From positions 1 through 31,830 of the forward strand of contig CAKTNN010000026.1 of assembly GCA_934589065.1 (NCBI GenBank): a stretch of 31,830 nucleotides of DNA. The letters run 5' to 3'. Within the stretch, counting starts at the first letter, position 1. Each line of letters starts with the position of its first letter. Below, piece by piece: positions 24,597 to 31,830 of the stretch. This stretch comes from an uncultured Oscillospiraceae bacterium (lineage in GTDB: Bacteria > Bacillota > Clostridia > Oscillospirales > Oscillospiraceae). The translations under genes and the position numbers were made by a program. A model generated the notes under the pieces. It was not told the DNA's origin. It saw only the letters and a program-made list of their open reading frames with translations, and made no database searches.

Positions 24597-25865
24597 TTAG
24601 TAAGCCTGATCCAGCAGGTTGATGCCGTCAATCTGCAGGGTGAAGTAAGGAGCGGAGCGCTTGGTGGACTCCATGAACGCGCCATCCTCGATAACCTCGG
24701 TATCGGCAGTGTAGTCAGGATCGGTATCCACGTCTGCCATGAAGGTATCCACGGTCTTGCCGTCAACGGTGAAGGTGGTGGTATCGAACACCTTGACAGA
24801 GCCATCCTCGATGGCAGCCTTAACCTCTGCCAGCTTGTCGGCGGTACCAGCGGCGCAGACAGCCTCGTTGATGTCGGTCAGCACAACGGAGCCGGTATCG
24901 ATGGTGCCGGTCCAGTCAGCGGGGATTGCCTCGCCGTTCTTCACGCAGTTCACAACGAACTCATAGTAGGGAGCCCAGTTGATGCGGGAGGAAACCAGAT
25001 AGGTGTTGGGGCAGGCAGCAATGGTAGAACCGTTGTAGGACACATCGGGCACACCGGCAGTCTCGCAGGCAGTGGGAGCGCCCATGGAATCGGCGTGCTG
25101 AGAAATCAGCTTGCAGCCGTTCTGGATCAGTTTGTTGGCGCCTTCCTTCTCGGCGGTCTCATCGTACCAGGAACCGGTGAAGGTGACATCCATGGTCACA
25201 GAGGGGCAAACGGACTTAGCGCCCAGGTAGAAGCTTGTGTAGCCGGAAACAACCTCGGCGTAGGTGAAAGCGCCAACATAGCCCATCTTGGCCTGGTCAG
25301 CGGTGAATTCACCGTTCTCGATCATCTCGTTCAGCTTCAGACCGGCAACCACACCGGCGAGGTAACGGCCCTCGTAGATGGCGGCGAAAGTATTGTGGTA
25401 GTTGCTCAGGCCCTCGGTGTGTGCCTTCGTACCGGTGGAGTGGCAGAACTGAACATCGGGGAACTCCTTGGCAGCCTGGATCATGTAGTCCTCATGACCG
25501 AAGGAATCGGCAAAAATGATGTTGCAGCCGGCATCTGCCAGCTCGCAGGCGGCATCGTAGCACTCCTGGCCCTCGGGGATGTTGGTGCGGAACAGGTACT
25601 GATCTTCGGTCAGGCCCAGGGCAGCAATGGCTTCCTTAGCGCCGTTCATGAAGTTCAGGTCATAAGTGGAGTTTTCGTCATGCAGGAAGATGAAGCCCAG
25701 CTTCACATCGCTGACAGGAGCGGCGTTCTCGGTCTCAGGAGCAGCAGTCTCGCCTTCAGCGGCAGGGGCAGCAGTGGTTGCTGCAGGAGCCTCGGTCTTG
25801 CCACCGCAAGCAGCCAGACCCAGGATCATAACAAGAACCAGTGCCAGAGAAAGAATCTTTTTCAT
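24597..25865 (-). CDS. BMP-family nucleoside-binding lipoprotein
   Basis: A 422-aa substrate-binding lipoprotein. Lipobox LAAC (C20), an Ala/Glu/Thr-rich spacer to about residue 50, then a BMP (PF02608) domain: KLGFIFLHDENSTYDLNFMNGAKEA-type first strand and helix, FADSFGHEDYMIQAAKEFPDVQF, YLAGVVAGL and AKMGYVGAF all follow family order. BMP proteins bind purine nucleosides in characterised cases (PnrA, NupN). It follows xpt by 70 bases without a terminator and has AGGAGG before its ATG, so it is in the riboswitch-controlled transcript. Binding to guanosine or inosine is likely but not shown by sequence. Confidence 0.93.
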   Translation of the reverse strand: MKKILSLALVLVMILGLAACGGKTEAPAATTAAPAAEGETAAPETENAAPVSDVKLGFIFLHDENSTYDLNFMNGAKEAIAALGLTEDQYLFRTNIPEGQECYDAACELADAGCNIIFADSFGHEDYMIQAAKEFPDVQFCHSTGTKAHTEGLSNYHNTFAAIYEGRYLAGVVAGLKLNEMIENGEFTADQAKMGYVGAFTYAEVVSGYTSFYLGAKSVCPSVTMDVTFTGSWYDETAEKEGANKLIQNGCKLISQHADSMGAPTACETAGVPDVSYNGSTIAACPNTYLVSSRINWAPYYEFVVNCVKNGEAIPADWTGTIDTGSVVLTDINEAVCAAGTADKLAEVKAAIEDGSVKVFDTTTFTVDGKTVDTFMADVDTDPDYTADTEVIEDGAFMESTKRSAPYFTLQIDGINLLDQAY

Positions 25866-25935
25866 TTATCTTTTTTCCTCCTAGAAAAAATTATGCGTAA
25901 ATTGCCAAAGCAATCAACAGCCAAAAGGAATGGAC

Positions 25936-26508
25936 TTACTTGCGGAAGGTAATGGCGTCATCGCTCATGCTTTCCACAATTGCCAGGGATTCCACCCGGA
26001 CTCCCTTGGCCCGCAGAGCATCGCCGCCCCCCTGGAAGCCTTTTTCGATGGCAATGGCAGCGCCTACGGTTTGTGCGCCTGCCTGGGTAACAAGATCCGT
26101 CAGACCAATCAGGGCCTTGCCGTTTGCCAGGAAATCATCCACCAGCAGCACCCGATCTCCGGGGCACAGGTAGTCGCTGCTGACAACGATCGTATAGTCC
26201 GTACCGTGGGTATAGGAGTGGACAACGGAGGTGTAGACCGCGCCGTCCACATTGCTTGACTTATGCTTTTTTGCAAACACCAGAGGCACGCCCATTTCCA
26301 AGGCCACTGCCGTTGCAATGGCGATACCGGAGGACTCGATGGTGAGGATTTTATTCACGTCGGAATTCTGGTACAGCCCGGCGATTTCCACAGCCATATC
26401 CTTCAAAAATACGGTATCGATCTGCTGATTCAGGAAAGAGCCCACTTTCAGGATGCCGCCGGGAAGCACCTTTCCTTCTTTCAGGATTTTCTCCTCCATA
26501 GCTTTCAT
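25936..26508 (-). CDS. xpt: Xanthine phosphoribosyltransferase
   Basis: A 190-aa cytosolic enzyme that joins xanthine (and guanine) with PRPP to give the nucleotide, the salvage step for purines. The N-terminus (MEEKILKEGKVLPGG, KVGSFLNQQIDT) and ILTIESSGIAIA match Bacillus Xpt; the PRPP loop is VLLVDDFLANGKALIGL, and VFAKKHKSSN lies before it. Length agrees with the usual about 190. ATG 26508 is chosen: AAGGAG is 8 bases before it, while the in-frame GTG at 26517 overlaps that site. A purine riboswitch and terminator precede it, so purine excess should switch it off together with the importer behind it. Confidence 0.96.
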   Translation of the reverse strand: MKAMEEKILKEGKVLPGGILKVGSFLNQQIDTVFLKDMAVEIAGLYQNSDVNKILTIESSGIAIATAVALEMGVPLVFAKKHKSSNVDGAVYTSVVHSYTHGTDYTIVVSSDYLCPGDRVLLVDDFLANGKALIGLTDLVTQAGAQTVGAAIAIEKGFQGGGDALRAKGVRVESLAIVESMSDDAITFRK

Positions 26509-26526
26509 AAGCGGCACTCCTTTACC

Positions 26527-26568
26527 AAAAAATTAAATCCGTGGGTCAAAACTACTTTCGTCCCACGG
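26527..26568 (-). terminator. Riboswitch-controlled terminator before xpt
   Basis: Reverse strand CCGTGGG (26568-26562) pairs with CCCACGG (26545-26539), followed by ATTTAATTTTTT. It stands between the aptamer and the xpt ribosome site and is the natural expression platform. A further hairpin (AATCGC...GCGATT, 26619-26576) sits between it and the aptamer. Confidence 0.85.
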
Positions 26569-26630
26569 AAACAGCAATCGCCTTCCGAAACCAGAATGCC
26601 TGGGCATAGGAACGCGATTCATACTCTTTC

Positions 26631-26697
26631 ACCAATGGTCACAACTTTTGGCGTTGCGGTAGAAACTTTCGGGCCATCAATCCGAAATTACATCAGC
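26631..26697 (-). promoter_or_regulatory. Purine (guanine-type) riboswitch aptamer
   Basis: Read on the reverse strand: P1 GCTGATG/CATTGGT; J1/2 TAAT; P2 TTTCGG/CCGAAA with loop containing ATGG; J2/3 GTTTCTAC; P3 CGCAAC/GTTGTG with loop GCCAAAA; J3/1 AC. In Bacillus xpt numbering U22, U47, U51, A52 and C74 are kept, C74 pointing to guanine or hypoxanthine. The loop-loop pairs GG (L2) and CC (L3) are present. The A21-U75 pair is replaced by G21-C75, a covariation in the ligand-floor pair. Place, order and downstream gene all agree. Confidence 0.88.
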
Positions 26698-26716
26698 TTT
26701 TTCACTTGTCTTCTTC

Positions 26717-26745
26717 ATGTTATCCCAAAACCTTCTATTTGTCAA
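26717..26745 (-). promoter_or_regulatory. Promoter of the xpt/nucleoside importer operon
   Basis: Reverse strand TTGACA (26745-26740), 17 bases, TAACAT (26722-26717). Perfect -35 box. Transcription would begin about 12 bases before the riboswitch P1 stem. Confidence 0.75.
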
Positions 26746-26759
26746 CACGCCGCAGGGCA

Positions 26760-26940
26760 CTTCCTTTATTTTTTCGGTTTTAGACAAAATTTGTCCCAAG
26801 GGGAATTATTTTTTATGAAAAAATGAAGACTTCTTCCCCCTTGCACTGCGCTGCCGTCCAATGGGCACAAAACGGAAAGCCTTCATCCGGTGATTTCATT
26901 GCATTCTAAGAAGCATTCTCAGCAATTGCCGTTCTCCTTT
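26760..26940. other. Spacer between divergent xpt and yhaM-like genes
   Basis: About 180 bases without a gene. It holds the perfect palindrome GACAAA-A-TTTGTC (26783-26795), placed 38-50 bases before the xpt -35 box and possibly an operator, and a hairpin CAAGGGG...CCCCTTG (about 26797-26844) around TTTTTT-ATG-AAAAAA. No riboswitch or RNA gene recognised. Confidence 0.4.
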
Positions 26941-26943
26941 CCC

Positions 26944-26972
26944 TTGTAAAATTCTCTTCCATCGGTTATAAT
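26944..26972 (+). promoter_or_regulatory. Promoter of the YhaM-like gene
   Basis: TTGTAA (26944-26949), 17 bases, TATAAT (26967-26972): perfect -10 box, about 27 bases before the chosen ATG. Confidence 0.7.
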
Positions 26973-26998
26973 GGGCAAAAACGAGAAGGAGCATGGCT

Positions 26999-27949
26999 AT
27001 GGAATACAACAAGAGCGTTCAGGATATGGTTCCCGGTGATAAGGTTGAAGGGTTTTACTTACTGAAGGAAGCCTATCAAAAAGTATCTTCCAACGGCAAA
27101 CCTTTTTTAAGCGCCGTCATTGCAGACAAAACCGGCACCATAGATGTAAAGGTCTGGGACTACAGCGGCCCGGTAGGAGCTCAGGAGGATATCGGCAAGG
27201 TTGTGAAAATCCGGGGAGATGTTTCTGAATTCAAAGGCAGTCCCCAGCTTTCCCTGTCCAATGTGCGTATGGCTCTGCCGGAAGATAACTGCGATACCTC
27301 CCGTCTGGTTGCCGTAGCCCCCATCGACCGGGACGAAACCCTGGAAAAGGTGCGCGCCCTGATTGCCAGCTTAGAGGACAGCGACTATCGGCAGGTTGCC
27401 CAGCGAATGCTGGAAACCCACCTGGAAGCCTTCCGCAGCATCCCCGCCGCCAAAAGCGTACACCACAGCTTCCTGTCCGGACTTTTAATGCACACCGCAA
27501 ATATGCTGCAACTGGCAGATTTTCTCGCAGGGCTTTACCCCCAGGTGATTGACCGGAGTCTGCTGCTCACCGGCACCCTGCTCCATGACTTTGCAAAGGA
27601 AATTGAATTTCAGTTTTCCGAACTGGGTATCGTAACGGACTACTCCCTGAAAGGACAGCTGCTGGGGCACCTGGTGATGGGAGCCCAGGAGGTTTCCAAT
27701 GTATGCACAGAGCTGGGTACGCCAGAGGAAAAAAATCTGCTTTTGCAGCACATGATCCTGTCTCATCATGGAGAGCCGGAATTTGGCGCCGCCGTCCGTC
27801 CTGAATTTGCCGAGGCCGAGCTGCTGAGTTACATTGATCTGGTGGATAGCCGTATGGAGATCTACTCTGAAACCCTTCCATCCGTACCGGCGGGGAGTTT
27901 TTCCGGCAGGATCTTTGCCCTGGACAAGCGGATTTATCACCACAATTGA
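26999..27949 (+). CDS. yhaM: YhaM-like 3'-5' exonuclease (OB fold plus HD domain)
   Basis: A 316-aa cytosolic nuclease. The N-terminal OB fold (about 10-95, FLSAVIADKTGTIDVKVWD, VVKIRGDVSEFKGSPQLSL) binds nucleic acid; the HD domain (about 155-290) has SVHHSFLSGLLMHT, LLHDFAKE and MILSHHGEPEFG as metal-binding blocks. The order and length match Bacillus YhaM, which degrades RNA and DNA from the 3' end. ATG 26999 is preferred because AGAAGGAG is 7 bases before it; the ATG at 26993 is only one base from that site. Stands alone with its own promoter. Confidence 0.92.
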   Translation: MEYNKSVQDMVPGDKVEGFYLLKEAYQKVSSNGKPFLSAVIADKTGTIDVKVWDYSGPVGAQEDIGKVVKIRGDVSEFKGSPQLSLSNVRMALPEDNCDTSRLVAVAPIDRDETLEKVRALIASLEDSDYRQVAQRMLETHLEAFRSIPAAKSVHHSFLSGLLMHTANMLQLADFLAGLYPQVIDRSLLLTGTLLHDFAKEIEFQFSELGIVTDYSLKGQLLGHLVMGAQEVSNVCTELGTPEEKNLLLQHMILSHHGEPEFGAAVRPEFAEAELLSYIDLVDSRMEIYSETLPSVPAGSFSGRIFALDKRIYHHN

Positions 27950-27972
27950 TTTCTAAAATTGCCCCATTCCGA

Positions 27973-28012
27973 GAAGATACCATCGGTTTTGGGTATTTTT
28001 CTCTTTGGAATC
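27973..28012 (+). terminator. Weak terminator candidate after the YhaM-like gene
   Basis: ATACC (27978-27982) and GGTAT around a 10-base loop, followed by TTTTTCTCTTT; outer bases (ATTCC...GGAAT) can add pairing. Stem is short and imperfect. Confidence 0.35.
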
Positions 28013-28037
28013 GCCGTTTTGTCTACAAACAGAACCT

Positions 28038-28069
28038 AAAAAAGCCCCCTGCCGGATTTGGCAGGGGGC
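28038..28069 (-). terminator. Terminator of tuf
   Basis: Reverse strand GCCCCCTGCC / GGCAGGGGGC, ten perfect pairs around AAATCC, followed by TTTTTT (28043-28038). It closes the str operon 24 bases after the tuf stop. Confidence 0.9.
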
Positions 28070-28092
28070 AAAACAGTTAGGTTGGTAAGGAA

Positions 28093-29295
28093 TTACTCCT
28101 GAACCTCGGTAACAACACCGGAACCGACGGTACGACCGCCTTCACGGATAGCGAAGCGCAGGCCCTTCTCGATAGCGATGGGGGTGATCAGCTCAACCTT
28201 CATGACGACGTTATCGCCGGGCATGCACATCTCGGTGCCTTCGGGCAGGGTGATGATGCCGGTTACGTCAGTGGTACGGAAGTAGAACTGAGGACGGTAG
28301 TTGTTGAAGAAGGGAGTATGACGGCCGCCTTCTTCCTTGGACAGGACGTAAACCTGGCCGGAGAACTTGGTGTGAGGATGGATGGAACCGGGCTTGCACA
28401 GAACCTGACCACGCTCAACGTTCTTCTTGTCAACGCCACGCAGCAGAGCGCCGATGTTGTCGCCGGCTTCTGCGTAGTCCAGCAGCTTGTGGAACATCTC
28501 AATGTCGGTAACGACAGTGGGAGTCTTCTCTTCCTTCAGGCCAACGATCTCAACGGGCTCGTTCTTCTTAACGATACCACGCTCCACACGACCGGTAGCA
28601 ACGGTGCCACGACCGGAAATGGTGAAGACGTCCTCAACGGGCATCAGGAAGGGCTGGTCGGCCTTACGGTCGGGAGTGGGGATATAGGTGTCAACAGCAT
28701 CCATCAGCTCCTTGATGCAAGCATACTCGGGAGCGTTGGGATCCTTGGACTCGGAAACCAGAGCGTTCAGAGCGGAACCCTTGATGATGGGAGTGTCGTC
28801 GCCGGGGAACTCGTACTCGTTCAGAGTCTCGCGGACTTCCATCTCAACCAGCTCCAGCAGCTCCTCGTCGTCAACCTGATCGCACTTGTTCAGGAAAACA
28901 ACGATATAGGGCACGCCAACCTGGCGAGCCAGCAGCAGGTGCTCACGAGTCTGAGCCATGGGGCCGTCGGTAGCAGCGATAACCAGGATAGCACCGTCCA
29001 TCTGAGCAGCGCCGGTAATCATGTTCTTGATATAGTCGGCGTGGCCCGGGCAGTCAACGTGAGCGTAGTGACGGTTGTCGGTCTCGTACTCAACGTGAGC
29101 GGTGTTGATCGTGATACCACGAGCCTTCTCTTCGGGAGCCTTATCGATGGAAGCGTAGTCCTCGAAGTCGGCCTGACCCTTCAGAGCCAGATACTTGGTG
29201 ATAGCGGCGGTCAGAGTGGTCTTGCCGTGGTCAACATGGCCGATGGTGCCAATGTTAACATGGGGCTTATTTCTTTCAAACTTCTGCTTTGCCAT
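28093..29295 (-). CDS. tuf: Elongation factor Tu
   Basis: A 400-aa GTPase that brings aminoacyl-tRNA to the ribosome. G1 GHVDHGKTT, switch [16 protein letters not shown]3 [12 protein letters not shown] and G4 NKCD are all intact, followed by domains 2 and 3 ([13 protein letters not shown], ending [11 protein letters not shown]). Full length. The ATG follows AGGAGG. Placed after fusA as in str operons, with an extra promoter in the 132-base gap. Confidence 0.99.
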   Translation of the reverse strand: MAKQKFERNKPHVNIGTIGHVDHGKTTLTAAITKYLALKGQADFEDYASIDKAPEEKARGITINTAHVEYETDNRHYAHVDCPGHADYIKNMITGAAQMDGAILVIAATDGPMAQTREHLLLARQVGVPYIVVFLNKCDQVDDEELLELVEMEVRETLNEYEFPGDDTPIIKGSALNALVSESKDPNAPEYACIKELMDAVDTYIPTPDRKADQPFLMPVEDVFTISGRGTVATGRVERGIVKKNEPVEIVGLKEEKTPTVVTDIEMFHKLLDYAEAGDNIGALLRGVDKKNVERGQVLCKPGSIHPHTKFSGQVYVLSKEEGGRHTPFFNNYRPQFYFRTTDVTGIITLPEGTEMCMPGDNVVMKVELITPIAIEKGLRFAIREGGRTVGSGVVTEVQE

Positions 29296-29351
29296 TTGAA
29301 ATATTCCTCCTGTTAAAAATGAATATAAATTGATAGCAGCTTTGGAGATAT

Positions 29352-29401
29352 GTGTTTCCGCACATCATGTACATAATACAATAAATAATGCGGAAACACA
29401 A
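29352..29401 (-). promoter_or_regulatory. tuf promoter inside an 11-bp inverted repeat
   Basis: Reverse strand TTGTGT (29401-29396), 17 bases, TATTAT (29378-29373). The perfect inverted repeat GTGTTTCCGCA (29352-29362) / TGCGGAAACAC (29389-29399) is centred on the -10 box, with one arm over the -35 edge and the other at the expected transcript start. This would let tuf be expressed apart from fusA, and the arms could be an operator. Confidence 0.55.
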
Positions 29402-29427
29402 GAGAAACTTTCGTTTTTTACGAAAAA

Positions 29428-31506
29428 TTAATCTCTGGAGCGAGCCTTGATCAGCTCTTCGGTCTTGGACTTGGGCAGCTCAGCATTGTGGCTGGGCTCC
29501 ATGGAGTAGTTACCACGGCCCTGAGTCTTGGAACGCAGGTCGGTAGCATAGCCGAACATCTCAGCCAGAGGCACGTTTGCGTCAACCTGAACCGCACCGG
29601 TACGGGTGATCTGGCCCAGGATGTTGCCGCGGCGAGCAGTGATGTCACCGATTACGGTGCCCATATACTCATCGGGAACAGTGACGGAAACCTTCATGAT
29701 GGGCTCCAGGATGGTGGGGTCAGCCTTCCGGCAGGCTTCCTTGAATGCCATAGAACCGGCAATCTTAAATGCCATTTCGGAGGAGTCGACCTCATGATAA
29801 GAGCCATCGTACAGGGTGACCTTTACGTCAACAACGGGGTAGCCAGCCAGAACACCAGCCTCCATTGCGCCCTGAATACCGGCGTCAACAGCAGGAATGT
29901 ATTCCTTGGGGATGGCGCCGCCGACAACTGCATTGATAAACTCGTAACCCTTGCCGGGCTCATTGGGCTCAACATGGATCTTAACATGACCATACTGGCC
30001 CTTACCACCGGACTGACGGGCGTACTTGGTTTCCTGATCCACAGCCTTGCGGATGGTCTCCTTGTAGGAAACCTGAGGAGCGCCGACATTGGCTTCCACC
30101 TTGAACTCACGGAGCAGACGGTCAACAATGATTTCCAGGTGCAGCTCGCCCATACCGGCGATAATGGTCTGCCCGGTTTCCTTGTTGGTGTAGGTCCGGA
30201 AGGTGGGGTCCTCTTCAGCCAGCTTGCTCAGAGCAATGCCCATCTTTTCCTGACCGGCCTTGGTCTTGGGCTCGATCGCAACCTCGATAACGGGGTCGGG
30301 GAAGACCATGGACTCCAGAATAATGGGATGCTCTTCATCACAGAAGGTATCACCGGTGGTGGTGTTCTTCACGCCCACGGCTGCAGCGATATCGCCGGCA
30401 TAAACCATGTCGATATCCTCCCGGTGGTTGGCGTGCATCTGCAGGATGCGGCCCAGGCGCTCCTTCGTGCCCTTGGTGCAGTTCAGAACGGTGCTGCCCT
30501 TTTCCAGAGTACCGGAGTACACACGGAAGTAGCACAGCTTACCGACATAGGGGTCGGTAGCGATCTTGAAAGCCAGAGCGGAGAAGGGTGCGTCGTCGGA
30601 AGCGGGACGGAAGTCCTCTTCCTCAGTCTCCGGGTTCACGCCCTTGATGCCCTTCTTATCCAGAGGAGAGGGCATATAGTCAACAACAGCATCCAGGACT
30701 TCCTGAACGCCCTTGTTCTTGTAAGAAGTACCGCAAACAACGGGAACCATCTCGTTTGCAATGGTAGCACGGCGAATAACGGCCTTGATTTCGGGAACGG
30801 CGATTTCTTCACCCTCCAGATACTTCATAGCCAGATCGTCGTCCAGAGCAGTGACGGCATCCATCAGCTTCTCGTGGTACTCTTCTGCCAGGTCAACCAT
30901 GTCTTCGGGGATATCTTCCACGCGAACATCCTTACCCAGCTCATCATAGAAGACGTTTGCCTTCATGGTCAGCAGGTCGATGTTGCCCTTGAAGAACGCC
31001 TCGGAGCCGATGGGCAGCTGAATGGCAACGGCGTTGCACTTCAGGCGCTCGTCGATCATCTGCATAACTCTGTAGAAGTCGGCGCCCATGATGTCCATCT
31101 TGTTGACGTAGATCATACGGGGGACCTTGTACTCGTCGGCCTGACGCCAAACGGTCTCGGTCTGGGGCTCAACGCCGCCCTTGGCGCACAGAACGGTGAC
31201 AGCACCGTCCAGAACACGCAGGGAGCGCTCCACCTCGACGGTGAAGTCCACGTGGCCCGGGGTATCAATGATGTTCAGGCGGCAGCCCTTCCAGAAGCAG
31301 GTAGTAGCAGCGGAAGTGATGGTGATGCCGCGCTCCTGCTCCTGGGCCATCCAGTCCATGGTAGCGGAGCCATCGTGGGTCTCGCCGATCTTATAGTTAC
31401 GACCGGTGTAGAACAGGATACGCTCGGTAGTGGTGGTCTTACCGGCATCGATGTGAGCCATGATGCCGAAGTTTCTGGTATTTTCCAGGGAATACTGTCT
31501 AGGCAT
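29428..31506 (-). CDS. fusA: Elongation factor G
   Basis: A 692-aa translocase GTPase. G1 [27 protein letters not shown]3 DTPGHVDFT and G4 NKMD are intact, and domains II-V follow at standard length (GMGELHLEI in domain [17 protein letters not shown] in domain V). ATG 31506 follows AAGGAG by 8 bases and the rpsG stop by 15 bases, the usual str-operon order. The end is followed by a weak TTTCGT/ACGAAA hairpin without a proper T run, so some read-through to tuf is likely. Confidence 0.99.
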   Translation of the reverse strand: MPRQYSLENTRNFGIMAHIDAGKTTTTERILFYTGRNYKIGETHDGSATMDWMAQEQERGITITSAATTCFWKGCRLNIIDTPGHVDFTVEVERSLRVLDGAVTVLCAKGGVEPQTETVWRQADEYKVPRMIYVNKMDIMGADFYRVMQMIDERLKCNAVAIQLPIGSEAFFKGNIDLLTMKANVFYDELGKDVRVEDIPEDMVDLAEEYHEKLMDAVTALDDDLAMKYLEGEEIAVPEIKAVIRRATIANEMVPVVCGTSYKNKGVQEVLDAVVDYMPSPLDKKGIKGVNPETEEEDFRPASDDAPFSALAFKIATDPYVGKLCYFRVYSGTLEKGSTVLNCTKGTKERLGRILQMHANHREDIDMVYAGDIAAAVGVKNTTTGDTFCDEEHPIILESMVFPDPVIEVAIEPKTKAGQEKMGIALSKLAEEDPTFRTYTNKETGQTIIAGMGELHLEIIVDRLLREFKVEANVGAPQVSYKETIRKAVDQETKYARQSGGKGQYGHVKIHVEPNEPGKGYEFINAVVGGAIPKEYIPAVDAGIQGAMEAGVLAGYPVVDVKVTLYDGSYHEVDSSEMAFKIAGSMAFKEACRKADPTILEPIMKVSVTVPDEYMGTVIGDITARRGNILGQITRTGAVQVDANVPLAEMFGYATDLRSKTQGRGNYSMEPSHNAELPKSKTEELIKARSRD

Positions 31507-31521
31507 TGATTGTCTCCTTGA

Positions 31522-31830
<309 letters not shown>

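Noticed and set aside
28318..31509. Long forward frames of 332 and 673 codons opposite tuf and fusA
   Set aside because: Antisense shadows caused by the strong codon bias of tuf and fusA; the reverse genes are certain.

Overview
The window looks like a chromosomal segment of a moderately GC-rich Clostridia member, most like the gut Oscillospiraceae/Ruminococcaceae group. The basis is gene content (rpsG-fusA-tuf, a riboswitch-controlled xpt, a BMP-family nucleoside ABC importer, a YhaM-like nuclease), Gram-positive style strong AGGAGG ribosome sites, and dense small extragenic palindromic repeats of a kind I associate with that group. The taxon is inferred from style, not proven.

Layout from left to right. 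(1) 1-159 is the tail of an unrecognised gene, followed by about 320 bp with a strong terminator; this looks like the edge of an accessory region. (2) 530-5562 (+) is a four-gene sensing and export module: OmpR-type regulator, small histidine kinase, MacB/LolD-type ATPase and an 893-aa FtsX-type permease. A terminator-like hairpin separates the kinase and ATPase genes. (3) 5617-6024 (-) is a short chimeric gene whose protein reads as a LysR N-terminus, then a DUF4405-type membrane segment, then a flavodoxin-like tail; it is probably a deletion scar.

(4) 6290-14205 (+) is the most interesting part. It is a tight four-gene operon with its own promoter and terminator. It encodes a 1031-aa membrane-anchored protein with four NodB-like segments of which only the last keeps catalytic residues; a hyaluronan-synthase-like GT2 with an N-terminal PilZ (c-di-GMP) domain; a deacetylase-like protein lacking its key residues and ending in a beta-rich domain; and a GH18-like lipoprotein. 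Together they look like a c-di-GMP-controlled, synthase-dependent exopolysaccharide machine for a monoderm cell. It recalls Pga/Ica, but the architecture does not match one I know.

(5) 14262-15200 is a repeat island with at least two palindromic repeat families. (6) 15201-17962 (-) is a three-gene operon with a near-consensus promoter: a secreted protein of unknown function, a phosphodiester-glycosidase (NAGPA) domain protein, and an Lgt-like membrane protein that has lost several Lgt active-site residues. (7) 18160-19551 (-) is a sodium:alanine symporter and 19634-20722 (-) an M24 aminopeptidase-P-like protein.

(8) 20839-26508 (-) is a purine salvage unit: a purine riboswitch and terminator, xpt, then a BMP lipoprotein, a double ATPase and two permeases. 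The riboswitch links the importer to purine control. (9) 26999-27949 (+) is a YhaM-like OB-fold/HD exonuclease. (10) 28093-31830 (-) is the str-operon end: tuf, fusA and partial rpsG, with a promoter before tuf embedded in an inverted repeat.
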